Origin: JBLUOA01 sp048060095
GTDB taxonomy: Bacteria > Pseudomonadota > Alphaproteobacteria > Rhodobacterales > Rhodobacteraceae
Assembly (NCBI RefSeq): GCF_048060095.1
Contig: NZ_JBLUOA010000007.1
Location: 1-64,000, forward strand
Reading direction: 5' to 3'
DNA length: 64,000 nt
Shown here: positions 33,760 through 42,647 of the stretch, piece by piece
How positions within the stretch are numbered: the stretch's first letter is position 1
How the letters are laid out: each line of letters opens with the position of its first letter
The notes under the pieces: generated by a model
Seen by the model: the letters and a program-made list of their open reading frames with translations, nothing else
Database searches by the model: none
Told to the model about the DNA's origin: nothing
Translations under genes and position numbers: made by a program

Positions 33760-34920
33760 ATGGAATTCACTTTGAACGACGAACAGCGCCAGATTTACGA
33801 ATACGGCGGCCAGTTGGCGCAGAAATACGACAATGCATATTGGCTGGACCACGCCCGCAAGCATGAATTCCCGCAGGAGATGTTCAAACAGATTGCTGAT
33901 GACGGCTTTCTGGGCATCATGGTGCCCGAGGAATACGGCGGCGCCGGCCTTGGCATGACCGAAATGGCCCTGTTCATGGAAGGCACCGCCAATCACGGCA
34001 TTCCGCTTCTGATGATGGTGGTCGGGCCGACCATGTCGCTGGCCCACATCGCCAGCCACGGGAGCGAATTCCACAAGAAGGAACTGCTGCCGGCCGCCTG
34101 CCGTGGTGATATCCAGTTCTGTTTCGCGATCACCGAACCGGGGGCCGGATCCAACACGATGAAGGCCACCACGCTGGCCAAGCGCCGGGGCAACCGGTTC
34201 AGCCTGTCGGGCGAAAAGACCTTTATCACCGGCGCCGAGGTATCGGACTATTGTCTGGTGGTAGCACGCACCAAGCCCCACACCGAAGTCAGCCGCAAGA
34301 CCGACGGCTTCACGCTCTTTGCGGTGGACCTGAAGAAAAAGGGTGTCGACAAGCAGCGGGTGAAGATCTCGATCCCCCTGCCCGAAGAACAGTGGACCCT
34401 GTTCTTTGACGAGGTCGATCTGGGCCCCGAGGACGTTGTCGGCGAGGTTGACGAAGGGTTCTCGATTCTGTTCGACAGTCTCAACCCCGAACGCATCATC
34501 CTGGCCGCTTTGTGCTGCGGCATCGGCCGCTTCGCGCTGAACAAGGGGGTGGCCTATGCCTCCGAGCGCAATGTCTTCGATCAGCCCATCGGCGCGCATC
34601 AGGGCGTGCAGCACCCGATGGCCAAGGCGCACACAGCGGTCGAGATGGCCAGCCTGATGACCCGACGCGCGGCCTGGGAATTCGACAACAAGCTGCCCGC
34701 GGGGGCCTCGTCGAATATGGCCAAGTATGCCGCCGCCGAAGCCGGGATCGAGGCCGTGGATGCCGCGCTGCAGGCGCATGGCGGATCGGGCTTTACCGAG
34801 GATACGGGACTATACGAGATGTATCCGCTTGTACGCCTGCTGCGCACGGCACCCGTGAATCGCGAACTGTGCCTCAGCTTCATCGGCGAAAAGGTCATGG
34901 GTCTGCCGCGGTCTTATTGA
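33760..34920 (+). CDS. Acyl-CoA dehydrogenase family protein
   Basis: This 386-residue acyl-CoA dehydrogenase has FAITEPGAGSNTMKATTLAK near residue 125, GEKTFITGAEVSDYCLVVART, and a predicted base in LNPERIIL, the isovaleryl-type site. The C terminus ends KVMGLPRSY. The window paralogues at 42648 and 60751 end GMPRSF and GLPKSY, so the three form one subfamily, each placed in a different operon. The start has a GAGGACGAA site 9 bp after the crotonase stop. The substrate cannot be told from sequence. Confidence 0.86.
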   Translation: MEFTLNDEQRQIYEYGGQLAQKYDNAYWLDHARKHEFPQEMFKQIADDGFLGIMVPEEYGGAGLGMTEMALFMEGTANHGIPLLMMVVGPTMSLAHIASHGSEFHKKELLPAACRGDIQFCFAITEPGAGSNTMKATTLAKRRGNRFSLSGEKTFITGAEVSDYCLVVARTKPHTEVSRKTDGFTLFAVDLKKKGVDKQRVKISIPLPEEQWTLFFDEVDLGPEDVVGEVDEGFSILFDSLNPERIILAALCCGIGRFALNKGVAYASERNVFDQPIGAHQGVQHPMAKAHTAVEMASLMTRRAAWEFDNKLPAGASSNMAKYAAAEAGIEAVDAALQAHGGSGFTEDTGLYEMYPLVRLLRTAPVNRELCLSFIGEKVMGLPRSY

Positions 34921-34946
34921 TCGCGCTGGCCGACAGGGAGGACGAC

Positions 34947-36338
34947 ATGCAATTTGGAATGCGCTTCCGGCGGGAGGATGCCGCCGACAAGGTAAACGAT
35001 CGTTTCTGGCACGAAATCGAGGGCACGGCGCTCGAAGAGGTGCGCCGCATTCAGGAAGAGCGACTGCGTGCGCAGATGGCCTATCTCAAGACGAACTCCA
35101 CCTTCTATCAGGAGAAGTTCGCCGAGGCCGGCGTGGAGTTCGACGATATTCGCACCATCGAAGACCTACAGAAGCTGCCCTATACCTACAAGACCGAGAT
35201 CCGCGAAAGCCTGTCCGCCGAGCCGCCGTTCGGCAAACACCGCGCCGCGCCGATGGCGGACATCATTCAGATGCAAGCCTCATCGGGGACAACCGGCAGT
35301 CCGTCCTATGTGGCGCTGACCGAAGCGGATACCGAAATGTGGCACGAGATGACAGCGCGATGCTTCTTTGCCAATGGCGTGCGTCCCGGCGACATGGTGC
35401 TGCACGCGTTTTCGCTGGCCAAGGGCTTTGTCGGCGGCATCCCCGTGATGCAGGGATTGCAATACATGGGCACGATCGATGTGCCGGTGGGCGCGGATGG
35501 CGGTGCGGAACGGCTGCTGCGCGCTTGCGCCGACACGCGTCCGCGCTGCATCGTCGGCGCACCGAATTTCGTTCTGCACCTGGCTGAAAAAGCGCCAGAG
35601 GTGCTGGGATGCAAGGCCAGTGAGCTGGGCGTGGAACAGGTGATCGTCGGCGGAGAGCCCGGTGGTGGCATCCCGGCAATTCGCGCCAAGATCGAAGCGG
35701 CCTGGGGTGCAAAATGCACTGAAATGCTGGGCGGCACCGATCTGGGTGTGACCTACTGGGCCGAATGCGACGCCCAGTCGGGGATGCATATGGTCAACAT
35801 GGACTATATCATCACCGAGCTGCTGGATCCCGAAAGCGGAGAAATCATCCCTTGGGAAAAAGGCGCCGAAGGCGAGATGATCTATACCGCGCTCGGCCGT
35901 CAGGCTAGCCCGGTGGTGCGGTTCCGGTCAGGTGATTATATTGAGGTCATCGACACCGAATGCTCCTGCGGGCGGACCGGCCCCAAGATCCGGTGCACAG
36001 GCCGGACCGACGACATGCTGATCGTGCGCGGTGCCAATGTTTTCCCGTCGGCCATCAACAGCGTCATCACCGAAATGGTGCCGGACACCAACGGCGTCAT
36101 GCGCATCGTGGCCGATTTCAAAGGCCATACCACGCAGGGCGCGCTGACGGTGATCGTCGAGCGCGGTCCCGGTCGCGACGCTGCGGATGACGACGCCCTC
36201 AAGAAGAAAATCGAACAGCGGCTGCGCGACGCGCTCGTCTTCAAGGCCGACGTCCATCTGGTGGCGGCTGACACTTTTGAAAAACCCGGCGCCGCCAAGG
36301 TTGCCTTTGTTCTGAGAGAATACCCCGAGCTGCCATGA
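34947..36338 (+). CDS. Phenylacetate-CoA ligase (PaaK)-like AMP-forming ligase
   Basis: This 463-residue ligase is of the compact PaaK type rather than the long FadD type. It has YLKTNSTFYQEKFAEAG near residue 45, QMQASSGTTGSPSYVALT near 110 as the nucleotide loop, MLGGTDLGVTYWAE near 260, VVRFRSGDYIEV and GRTDDMLIVRGANVFPSAI near 355. Such enzymes activate aryl or cyclic carboxylic acids. The ATG at 34947 follows AGGGAGGACGAC; the open frame upstream lies inside the dehydrogenase gene. It overlaps the carboxyltransferase start by 4 bp, tying this ligase to the third carboxylase. Confidence 0.87.
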   Translation: MQFGMRFRREDAADKVNDRFWHEIEGTALEEVRRIQEERLRAQMAYLKTNSTFYQEKFAEAGVEFDDIRTIEDLQKLPYTYKTEIRESLSAEPPFGKHRAAPMADIIQMQASSGTTGSPSYVALTEADTEMWHEMTARCFFANGVRPGDMVLHAFSLAKGFVGGIPVMQGLQYMGTIDVPVGADGGAERLLRACADTRPRCIVGAPNFVLHLAEKAPEVLGCKASELGVEQVIVGGEPGGGIPAIRAKIEAAWGAKCTEMLGGTDLGVTYWAECDAQSGMHMVNMDYIITELLDPESGEIIPWEKGAEGEMIYTALGRQASPVVRFRSGDYIEVIDTECSCGRTGPKIRCTGRTDDMLIVRGANVFPSAINSVITEMVPDTNGVMRIVADFKGHTTQGALTVIVERGPGRDAADDDALKKKIEQRLRDALVFKADVHLVAADTFEKPGAAKVAFVLREYPELP

Positions 36339-37942
36339 CAAAAATGAAATCCCTACTCGATACCGGGTCCGATGACTTCCGGCAAAACGATACACAGTAT
36401 CGCGACAAAGTCGGCGAGCTGCATACCCTTCGGCTTCTGCAACGCATTGGCGGTCCCGAAAAGGCACGGGACCGACACGTGAAGAAGGGCAAGATCCTGC
36501 CGCGGGAACGGATCGAGCGGCTGATCGACCCGGGCACCCCCTTTCTGGAAGTCGGGGAGCTTGCCGGGCTGAACAAATATGATGGCGTGCCACCGGGTGG
36601 CGGCATCATCACCGGCATCGGTGTGATCGAGGGCCGCCAGTGCATGATCATCGCCAATGACGCTACCGTTAAGGGCGGCACCTATTTCGGCATGACCTCG
36701 CGCAAGCACGTGCGCGCCCAGAAGATTGCCTGGAAGAACCGTCTTCCGGTTATCACGCTGGTGGATTCCGGCGGTGCCTTCCTGCCGGATCAGGAAAACA
36801 TTTTCCCCGATGAGGGGCAGTTCGGATCGATCTTTCACCAGCAGATCGGCATGTCCGGTGACGGGGTGCCGCAGATCGCTGTCGTCATGGGGCCTTGCAC
36901 CGCTGGCGGTGCCTATATCCCGGCGCTCTGCGATGAGGTGGTGATCGTGCGTGGCCAGGGCTTCATGTATCTTGGCGGGCCGGAACTGACCTTTGCTGCC
37001 ACCGGCGAAAAGGTGGATGCCGAAGAACTGGGCGGCGGCAAGATGCACTCGTCCGTGTCGGGTGTGACCGACCATCTTGCCGAGGATGACGCCCACGCGC
37101 TGGCCATCACCCGCGAGATCGTCAGCCATCTGGGCGAAAAACCCCTGCCCCGCAAGACGCCCAAGACGCCGCGCGCGCCCGCCTATCCGGTCGAGGAAAT
37201 CTACGGCATCGTCAGCCGCGACCCCAAGGTGCCAACCGACAACCGCGAGATTGTCGCACGGCTTGTGGATGACAGCGATTTCCACGAGTTCAAGCCGCTT
37301 TACGGCGACACGATCATGACCGGCTGGGGCCGCATCCACGGCCACGAAGTGGGCATTCTCGCCAATACCGGCGTGCTGTTCGTCGAGGCCGCGTTGAAGG
37401 CGACGCATTTCATCAACCTCTGCGTCCAGCGCGATATTCCGCTGCTGTTTCTGGCGGATGTGAACGGCTTCATGGTTGGCCGCGAGGTCGAACAGATGGG
37501 CATCGCCAAGGCGGGTGCCAAGATGATCACGGCCATGTCTTCGGCCCGGGTGCCAAAGTTTACCATCATCACCGGCGGCTCTTACGGGGCGGGATACCTG
37601 GCAATGCTGGGCCGCCCATTCCAGCCGGACGCAATGTTCGCCTGGCCAACAGGACGGTCCGCAATCATGGGGCCGGAACAGGCCGCCAGCGTGCTCGCGC
37701 AGGTCCGCGCACAGATCAACGAACGCGAAGGCAAAAGCTGGACCCCCGAAGAGGAGGAAGCCTTCAAGGCGCCCATCCGCAAGGAATACGAGGATTTTCA
37801 AGGTGCTTACAATTTTGCCTCTAACCTCTGGATCGACAGCGTGATCGAGCCTTGTGAAACCCGCGATGTCATGGCGCTCATGCTGGATGTGACCTCGCGC
37901 AGACCCAAGGCCGAAACCAATTTCGGCGTGTTCAGGATGTGA
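36335..37942 (+). CDS. Acyl-CoA carboxylase beta subunit, divergent third paralogue
   Basis: This 535-residue carboxyltransferase retains NDATVKGGTYFGM, CTAGGAYIPALCD and Phe163 (GQFGSIF). It departs from the other two at active-site motifs: ADVNGFMVG replaces QNITGxMVG, and SYGAGYLAMLGRPF (about 416-429) replaces SYGAGNYGMCGRxx. The fold and partner contacts look intact. The changes suggest a different acyl group from methylcrotonyl or geranyl. The alpha subunit begins 10 bp downstream and the lyase-like genes follow, so it probably carboxylates an intermediate of the ligase-dehydrogenase steps encoded upstream. Confidence 0.9.
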   Translation: MTKMKSLLDTGSDDFRQNDTQYRDKVGELHTLRLLQRIGGPEKARDRHVKKGKILPRERIERLIDPGTPFLEVGELAGLNKYDGVPPGGGIITGIGVIEGRQCMIIANDATVKGGTYFGMTSRKHVRAQKIAWKNRLPVITLVDSGGAFLPDQENIFPDEGQFGSIFHQQIGMSGDGVPQIAVVMGPCTAGGAYIPALCDEVVIVRGQGFMYLGGPELTFAATGEKVDAEELGGGKMHSSVSGVTDHLAEDDAHALAITREIVSHLGEKPLPRKTPKTPRAPAYPVEEIYGIVSRDPKVPTDNREIVARLVDDSDFHEFKPLYGDTIMTGWGRIHGHEVGILANTGVLFVEAALKATHFINLCVQRDIPLLFLADVNGFMVGREVEQMGIAKAGAKMITAMSSARVPKFTIITGGSYGAGYLAMLGRPFQPDAMFAWPTGRSAIMGPEQAASVLAQVRAQINEREGKSWTPEEEEAFKAPIRKEYEDFQGAYNFASNLWIDSVIEPCETRDVMALMLDVTSRRPKAETNFGVFRM

Positions 37943-37952
37943 GGAGCGTATC

Positions 37953-39959
37953 ATGAAAATCAAGACGCTTCTGATCGCCAATCGCGGCGAAATTGCCTGC
38001 CGGATCGCGCGTACCGCGCGGGGCAGCGGTATCACCCCTGTTGGCGTGCATTCCGAAGCCGACGCCAATGCCCTGCACGTCCGCGAGATCGGGCAATCAG
38101 TCTGCATCGGCGCCGGACCGGCGTCCGAGAGCTATCTGAAGATCGACGCGGTGGTTGCCGCCGCGAAATCGGTCGGCGCGGATGCGATCCACCCCGGTTA
38201 TGGCTTTCTGGCCGAGAACTCCGATTTTGCCCGTGCGGTCGAGGCCGCCGGCATGATCTTCATGGGGCCAACGCCGGACACGCTTGACCGTTTCGGCGAC
38301 AAGGCCAGCGCCAAGGAGGCCGCCGTGACCGCCAGCGTTCCGGTTATTTCGGGCGCTGAAGGCGCGCGGTCCGATCCCCAAGAGATCGCCGATGAAGTCC
38401 GCGCAATGGGCCTGCCCGTTCTGCTCAAGGCCGTCGGCGGCGGTGGCGGGCGCGGCCAGCGGCTTGTCACCGATGAGGCCACGCTTGTGGAAGACATCGA
38501 AGGCGCCCTTCGCGAGGCGAAATCCACCTTTGGCTCCGAAGGGCTGTTGCTGGAACGTTTCCTGCCAGAAGCGCGCCATGTCGAAGTGCAGATCGCGGGT
38601 GATGGCAAGGGGCACGTGGTGCACCTGTTCGAACGTGATTGCACGCTTCAGCGCCGTCACCAGAAGGTCATCGAAGAAGCTCCGGCTTGGGGACTGCCGC
38701 GCACGCTTCTGGACGACATCGCGCATGACGCGGTGCGCCTGGGTGAAACGCTTGACTATCGCGGCCTCGGCACGGTGGAGTTTCTGGTTGCAGGGGACGA
38801 GTATTTCTTTCTCGAGGTGAACCCCCGCATTCAGGTGGAGCACCCCGTCACCGAGGCGATCACCGGGCTGGACCTTGTTGCGCTTCACCTGCGCATTGCA
38901 GAAGGCGCGGGCCTTGGCCTGATGCAAGATGACCTCAAGATCAATGGCCACGCGGTCGAGGCGCGGCTTTACGCCGAAGACCCGGCGATGCAGTTCGCCC
39001 CCTCAACCGGCACCTTGACCACGCTCAGCCTGCCGGAAGGTTTGCGCATCGACAGCGGTGTCGAAGAAGGCGACGCAGTGACGCCCTTCTATGATCCGAT
39101 GATCGCCAAACTGATTGTGCATGCGCCGGACCGGGAAACCGCCTTGGCGCGGCTGGCGACAGCCTTGGATCACGTCGCAGTTGAGGGTGTGCAAACCAAC
39201 CGCGCCTTTTTGAAAGCACTGGCGCGCAATCCCGAATTCGAACAGATGCAGGTTCATACGCGCTGGATCGACGGCAGGCTTGACGCACTGACGTCCCCCC
39301 CCGCCCTTGCGCGCCCCGAGTTGTGGAAAGCGGCCGCTGCCGTTCTCTTCGTGGCGTCCGACCGGCGTGACCCATGCGCGGACCCTTGGACCAATCTTTC
39401 CACGTTCACTGGCTGGCGGCTTGGCCTGGGCGGTGACCCGCTTGAAGCGGGACAGCGCGTAACATTGACCGACACGACCGGTGCATCCGAAGAACTGCGC
39501 GTCGGCCCTGTAAAATCCGGGGACCGATACGCCGTGATCGCAGAAGACGGCACCAGGATCATCCTCGCCGTGCGTGAAATTTCGCCCGGTAGCTGGCGCG
39601 TCGCGGAAGGTGAGTCCATCTTTGTGCTCGCCGCGCGCCGCCACGCTGGCGTGATCGAAATGGACACGCCCGAAGGCCGCCTTGTTTTCCGTCCAGCAGC
39701 CCCGCTTGACTTTGCGGGCGGCGATGCGGCGGCAGATCGGTCTGTGGCCTCGCCGCTGACCGGCATGATTGTCGAGGTCAAGGTTGCAGACGGGCAGACC
39801 GTGGCCGAAGGCGATGTGCTCGCGGTCATGGAATCCATGAAACTTGAAATCTCGATCCGCGCCACCGCAGCGGGGATCGCCAGCAACATATCCGTCTCGA
39901 ATGGGGACATGGTCGATCGCGGCCGGGTCATCGCCGAGATTCTACCATCCGAGGAGTGA
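37953..39959 (+). CDS. Acyl-CoA carboxylase alpha subunit (biotin carboxylase plus biotin carrier)
   Basis: This 668-residue alpha subunit has ANRGEIACRIARTAR at the start, LKAVGGGGGRGQRLV near residue 160, DCTLQRRHQKVIEEAP near 230 and EVNPRIQVEHPVTE near 290. A BT region follows, and the C-terminal biotinyl domain has the acceptor lysine in VMESMKLEISI near residue 630. Unlike the alpha subunit of the AtuA operon it is a single chain. It starts 10 bp after the beta subunit, with a GAGGAGC ribosome site, and ends 4 bp before the lyase gene. Confidence 0.92.
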   Translation: MKIKTLLIANRGEIACRIARTARGSGITPVGVHSEADANALHVREIGQSVCIGAGPASESYLKIDAVVAAAKSVGADAIHPGYGFLAENSDFARAVEAAGMIFMGPTPDTLDRFGDKASAKEAAVTASVPVISGAEGARSDPQEIADEVRAMGLPVLLKAVGGGGGRGQRLVTDEATLVEDIEGALREAKSTFGSEGLLLERFLPEARHVEVQIAGDGKGHVVHLFERDCTLQRRHQKVIEEAPAWGLPRTLLDDIAHDAVRLGETLDYRGLGTVEFLVAGDEYFFLEVNPRIQVEHPVTEAITGLDLVALHLRIAEGAGLGLMQDDLKINGHAVEARLYAEDPAMQFAPSTGTLTTLSLPEGLRIDSGVEEGDAVTPFYDPMIAKLIVHAPDRETALARLATALDHVAVEGVQTNRAFLKALARNPEFEQMQVHTRWIDGRLDALTSPPALARPELWKAAAAVLFVASDRRDPCADPWTNLSTFTGWRLGLGGDPLEAGQRVTLTDTTGASEELRVGPVKSGDRYAVIAEDGTRIILAVREISPGSWRVAEGESIFVLAARRHAGVIEMDTPEGRLVFRPAAPLDFAGGDAAADRSVASPLTGMIVEVKVADGQTVAEGDVLAVMESMKLEISIRATAAGIASNISVSNGDMVDRGRVIAEILPSEE

Positions 39960-39963
39960 TGAA

Positions 39964-40923
39964 ATGAACGACTTTCCCAAATTTGTCGAATTTCGTGAAG
40001 AAGGCCCGCGTGAGGGATTTCAGATCGAAAAAAAGATCTATCCGATCGAAGAACGGATCGAACTGATCGACATGCTCAGCGAAACCGGTCTGAAGCGCAT
40101 TCAGGTCGGTAGCTTTGTCAGCCCGAAATATGTGCCGCAGATGGCAGACACCGGGGAGTTGTTCCAGCGTATCAAGCGCAAGCCGGGCGTGAATTACACG
40201 TCGCTGTGGCTGAACGACAAAGGGTTTCGCAAGGCCCTGACGGCGCATGAGGTCGATATCGACCCGCGTCTGCTGTTCTATCCATCCGAGGCATTTGCCC
40301 AATCGAACAACAATTGTTCGTCCGCAGACATGCGGGAAAAACAACGCGACTGGGTTCGTCTTTACACGGAAGAGGGATATACGGTCGACGCCGCCTATGT
40401 GATGACGGCCTTTGGCTGCAACCTCGAAGGCCCCATCCCGCAAGAACGCATTCTGGACGATTTCCGCTTCATTCTTCAGCTTTGCGAAGAAGAGGACATC
40501 CCTGTGCCAATCCTTGTGATCGCCGACACCATGGGCTGGGGGAATCCCGAGGCGGTCAAACGAATGGTCGGCGCACTGCGCGAAATGTCGCCCGAGGCGC
40601 GCATCGGCATGCACATCCACGACACGCGGGGGCTTGGGATCGCCAATCTGCATGCCGCCCTGTCGATGGGCGTGGACATGTTCGAAAGCTCGGTCGCCGG
40701 TCTTGGCGGCTGTCCTTTCGCGGGCCACGGCCACGCCCGCGCCGCAGGCAATGTCTGCACCGAGGATGCGGTGTTCCTGTGTCACGAGCTCGGCATCGAA
40801 ACCGGCATTGATCTGGACAAGCTGATTGCGGCGGCGGGTAAGGCGGAAGAGATCATCGGCGTACCGCTCATGGGCCGGGTCATGCATACCGGCGGCCTGG
40901 ACAAGTATCGCAAGGCAAGCTGA
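39964..40923 (+). CDS. HMG-CoA lyase-like (3-hydroxy-3-carboxymethyl-acyl-CoA lyase) enzyme
   Basis: This 319-residue DRE-TIM metallolyase has Arg16 in REEGPREGFQ, the metal ligands His217 and His219 in MHIHDTRGLG, and Cys250 in GLGGCPFAG. The catalytic loop reads PFAGHGHARAAGN, about four residues longer than the usual PYAxGAxGN of HMG-CoA lyases. It probably cleaves a 3-hydroxy-3-methylglutaryl-type CoA ester to a 3-keto acid plus acetyl-CoA, or a homologue of it. It is the only HMG-CoA-lyase-type gene in the window, so it may serve all three carboxylase branches. It lies 4 bp after the alpha subunit. Confidence 0.83.
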   Translation: MNDFPKFVEFREEGPREGFQIEKKIYPIEERIELIDMLSETGLKRIQVGSFVSPKYVPQMADTGELFQRIKRKPGVNYTSLWLNDKGFRKALTAHEVDIDPRLLFYPSEAFAQSNNNCSSADMREKQRDWVRLYTEEGYTVDAAYVMTAFGCNLEGPIPQERILDDFRFILQLCEEEDIPVPILVIADTMGWGNPEAVKRMVGALREMSPEARIGMHIHDTRGLGIANLHAALSMGVDMFESSVAGLGGCPFAGHGHARAAGNVCTEDAVFLCHELGIETGIDLDKLIAAAGKAEEIIGVPLMGRVMHTGGLDKYRKAS

Positions 40924-40935
40924 GGGAGAATGAAG

Positions 40936-41850
40936 ATGACAAAGGCACTTGATGGAAAGGTGGTTCTGGTCACCGGGGCCGGCGGTGGGATCGGGCGTGA
41001 TATCGCCTTGATGGCAGCCTCCGAAGGCGCTGCCGTTGTGGTCAATGATCTGGGCGCATCTCTGAAAGGCAAAGGCCAGACAGAAACCGCAGCGCAGAAG
41101 GTCGTCGAAGAAATCAAGGCCGCAGGGGGCAACGCGATCGCTGATGGCGGCAACGTCACCGATCCCGACGCCGCGCGCGCCATGATCGAGACCGGTGTCA
41201 AGGAATTCGGCCGTATCGACGCGGTGGTGAACAACGCCGGCATCCTGCGTGACGGGTTCTTCCACAAGATGACATACGAGGATTTCGACGCGGTGGTGAA
41301 GGTCCACCTGTACGGCGCCTTCAATACCAGCCGCGCGGCTGCCGACTATTTCCGAGAACAGGAGGGCGGCGCGCTGGTGCACATGACTTCGACCTCGGGG
41401 CTGATCGGCAACTTTGCCCAAGCGAATTACTCCGCCGCCAAGCTGGGCATCGCTGCCTTTTCGAAATCGGTCGCGCTGGATCTCAAGCGCTGGAACGTGC
41501 GTTCGAACTGCATCGCGCCCTTCGCCTGGAGCCGGATGATCTCGTCTATCAAGACAGACACCCCGGAACAGGTGGCGCGTGTCGAGAAGATCAAGGAAAT
41601 GACACCGGCCAAGGTCGCGCCAATGGCCTGTTTTCTGATGAGCGACCGCGCGGCTGACGTGTCCGGTCAAATCTTTGCGGTTCGCAAAAACGAGATCTTC
41701 CTGTTCAACCAGCCCCGCCCCGTGCGGTCGGTCCATTCCGGTGATGGCTGGACCGCCGATGAAATCGCCGAGCGCGCCATTCCCGCGCTCAAATCACAGT
41801 TCACGCCGCTCGAGGTTTCGGCGGATGTCTTTTCGTGGGATCCGGTCTAA
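40936..41850 (+). CDS. SDR family oxidoreductase, multifunctional-enzyme-2-like (R)-3-hydroxyacyl-CoA dehydrogenase
   Basis: This 304-residue SDR matches the dehydrogenase part of peroxisomal MFE-2 proteins: TGAGGGIGRDIAL near residue 12, VVNDLGASLKGKG near 35, NNAGILRDGFFHKM near 97, Ser in MTSTSGLIGNFAQ, and Tyr/Lys in NYSAAKLG. A C-terminal tail of about 60 residues follows the Rossmann core. It should oxidise a 3-hydroxyacyl-CoA to the 3-keto form. The ATG at 40936 has GGGAG 7 bp upstream; an ATG at 40930 is also in frame. Its stop overlaps the next start (TAATG). Confidence 0.86.
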   Translation: MTKALDGKVVLVTGAGGGIGRDIALMAASEGAAVVVNDLGASLKGKGQTETAAQKVVEEIKAAGGNAIADGGNVTDPDAARAMIETGVKEFGRIDAVVNNAGILRDGFFHKMTYEDFDAVVKVHLYGAFNTSRAAADYFREQEGGALVHMTSTSGLIGNFAQANYSAAKLGIAAFSKSVALDLKRWNVRSNCIAPFAWSRMISSIKTDTPEQVARVEKIKEMTPAKVAPMACFLMSDRAADVSGQIFAVRKNEIFLFNQPRPVRSVHSGDGWTADEIAERAIPALKSQFTPLEVSADVFSWDPV

Positions 41851-42644
41851 TGGGAAAACGCAAAGAAAAAATAAGCTCCGATATTGCCTGGAGCACCTCT
41901 GACAAGATCAGCGTGCGTGGCCTCGACCTGCCGAACGAGATCCTCGGGCACATGAACCTCGGCGATCTGGCGTTCCTGCAGTTGACGGGACGGAAAGCCA
42001 CGCCCGAGGAAAGCCGGGTGTTCAACGCCATCGTCATTACCCTTGTCGAACATGGCATCACGCCTTCGGCTCTGGCGGCGCGGATGACTTACATGGGTGC
42101 GCCGGAATCGCTTCAGGCGGCCGTTGCGGCCGGGCTGTGTGGGCTTGGCACCGTCTTTGTCGGTTCGATGGAGGGTGCCTCGAAATTGCTTTACGAGGCG
42201 CTGCCGCAGGAAAAACTCGGCACCGGCGTCGATCTGGATGCGCTTGCCGTCGAAACAGTTGAAAAATTCCGCGCCCGCAAGGCCATCGTGCCGGGGCTTG
42301 GCCATCCGGTGCACAAGCCTGTCGATCCGCGCACGCCGCGCCTGTTCCAGATCGCCGCCGAAAACGGAAAATCCGGTGAATACATCGCGTTGATCCAGAA
42401 AATTCAGGCCGTCGCCGAAGAAAAATCGGGCAAGATGCTGCCGATCAACGCCACCGGGGCGATCGGTGCAATCTGCTGTGAATTCGGCTTCCCCTGGAAG
42501 ATCGTGCGCGGCTTTGGCGTCATGGCGCGTGCCATCGGTCTGGTCGGTCATATCCTCGAAGAGAGCGAAAACCCGATTTCCTATGAGCTGTGGCAGCGCG
42601 CCGAACAGGAAATTCTTGAAACGTCGGGACCAGGAGCGAAGTAG
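41850..42644 (+). CDS. Citrate-synthase-like / citryl-CoA lyase family protein
   Basis: This 264-residue protein is a compact member of the citrate synthase superfamily, well below the roughly 430 residues of true citrate synthase. VPGLGHPVHKPVDPRTPRLF near residue 145 is the equivalent of the GxGHxVYxxxDPR active-site loop. INATGAIGAICCEFGFPW near 200 and ARAIGLVGHILEE near 230 are also typical. Homologues are often called citryl-CoA lyase, but the natural substrate is unclear. Here, beside a carboxylase and an HMG-CoA-lyase-like enzyme, a retro-Claisen or aldol cleavage of a carboxylated acyl-CoA is plausible. It is coupled to the SDR by TAATG. Confidence 0.78.
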   Translation: MGKRKEKISSDIAWSTSDKISVRGLDLPNEILGHMNLGDLAFLQLTGRKATPEESRVFNAIVITLVEHGITPSALAARMTYMGAPESLQAAVAAGLCGLGTVFVGSMEGASKLLYEALPQEKLGTGVDLDALAVETVEKFRARKAIVPGLGHPVHKPVDPRTPRLFQIAAENGKSGEYIALIQKIQAVAEEKSGKMLPINATGAIGAICCEFGFPWKIVRGFGVMARAIGLVGHILEESENPISYELWQRAEQEILETSGPGAK

Positions 42645-42647
42645 CCA

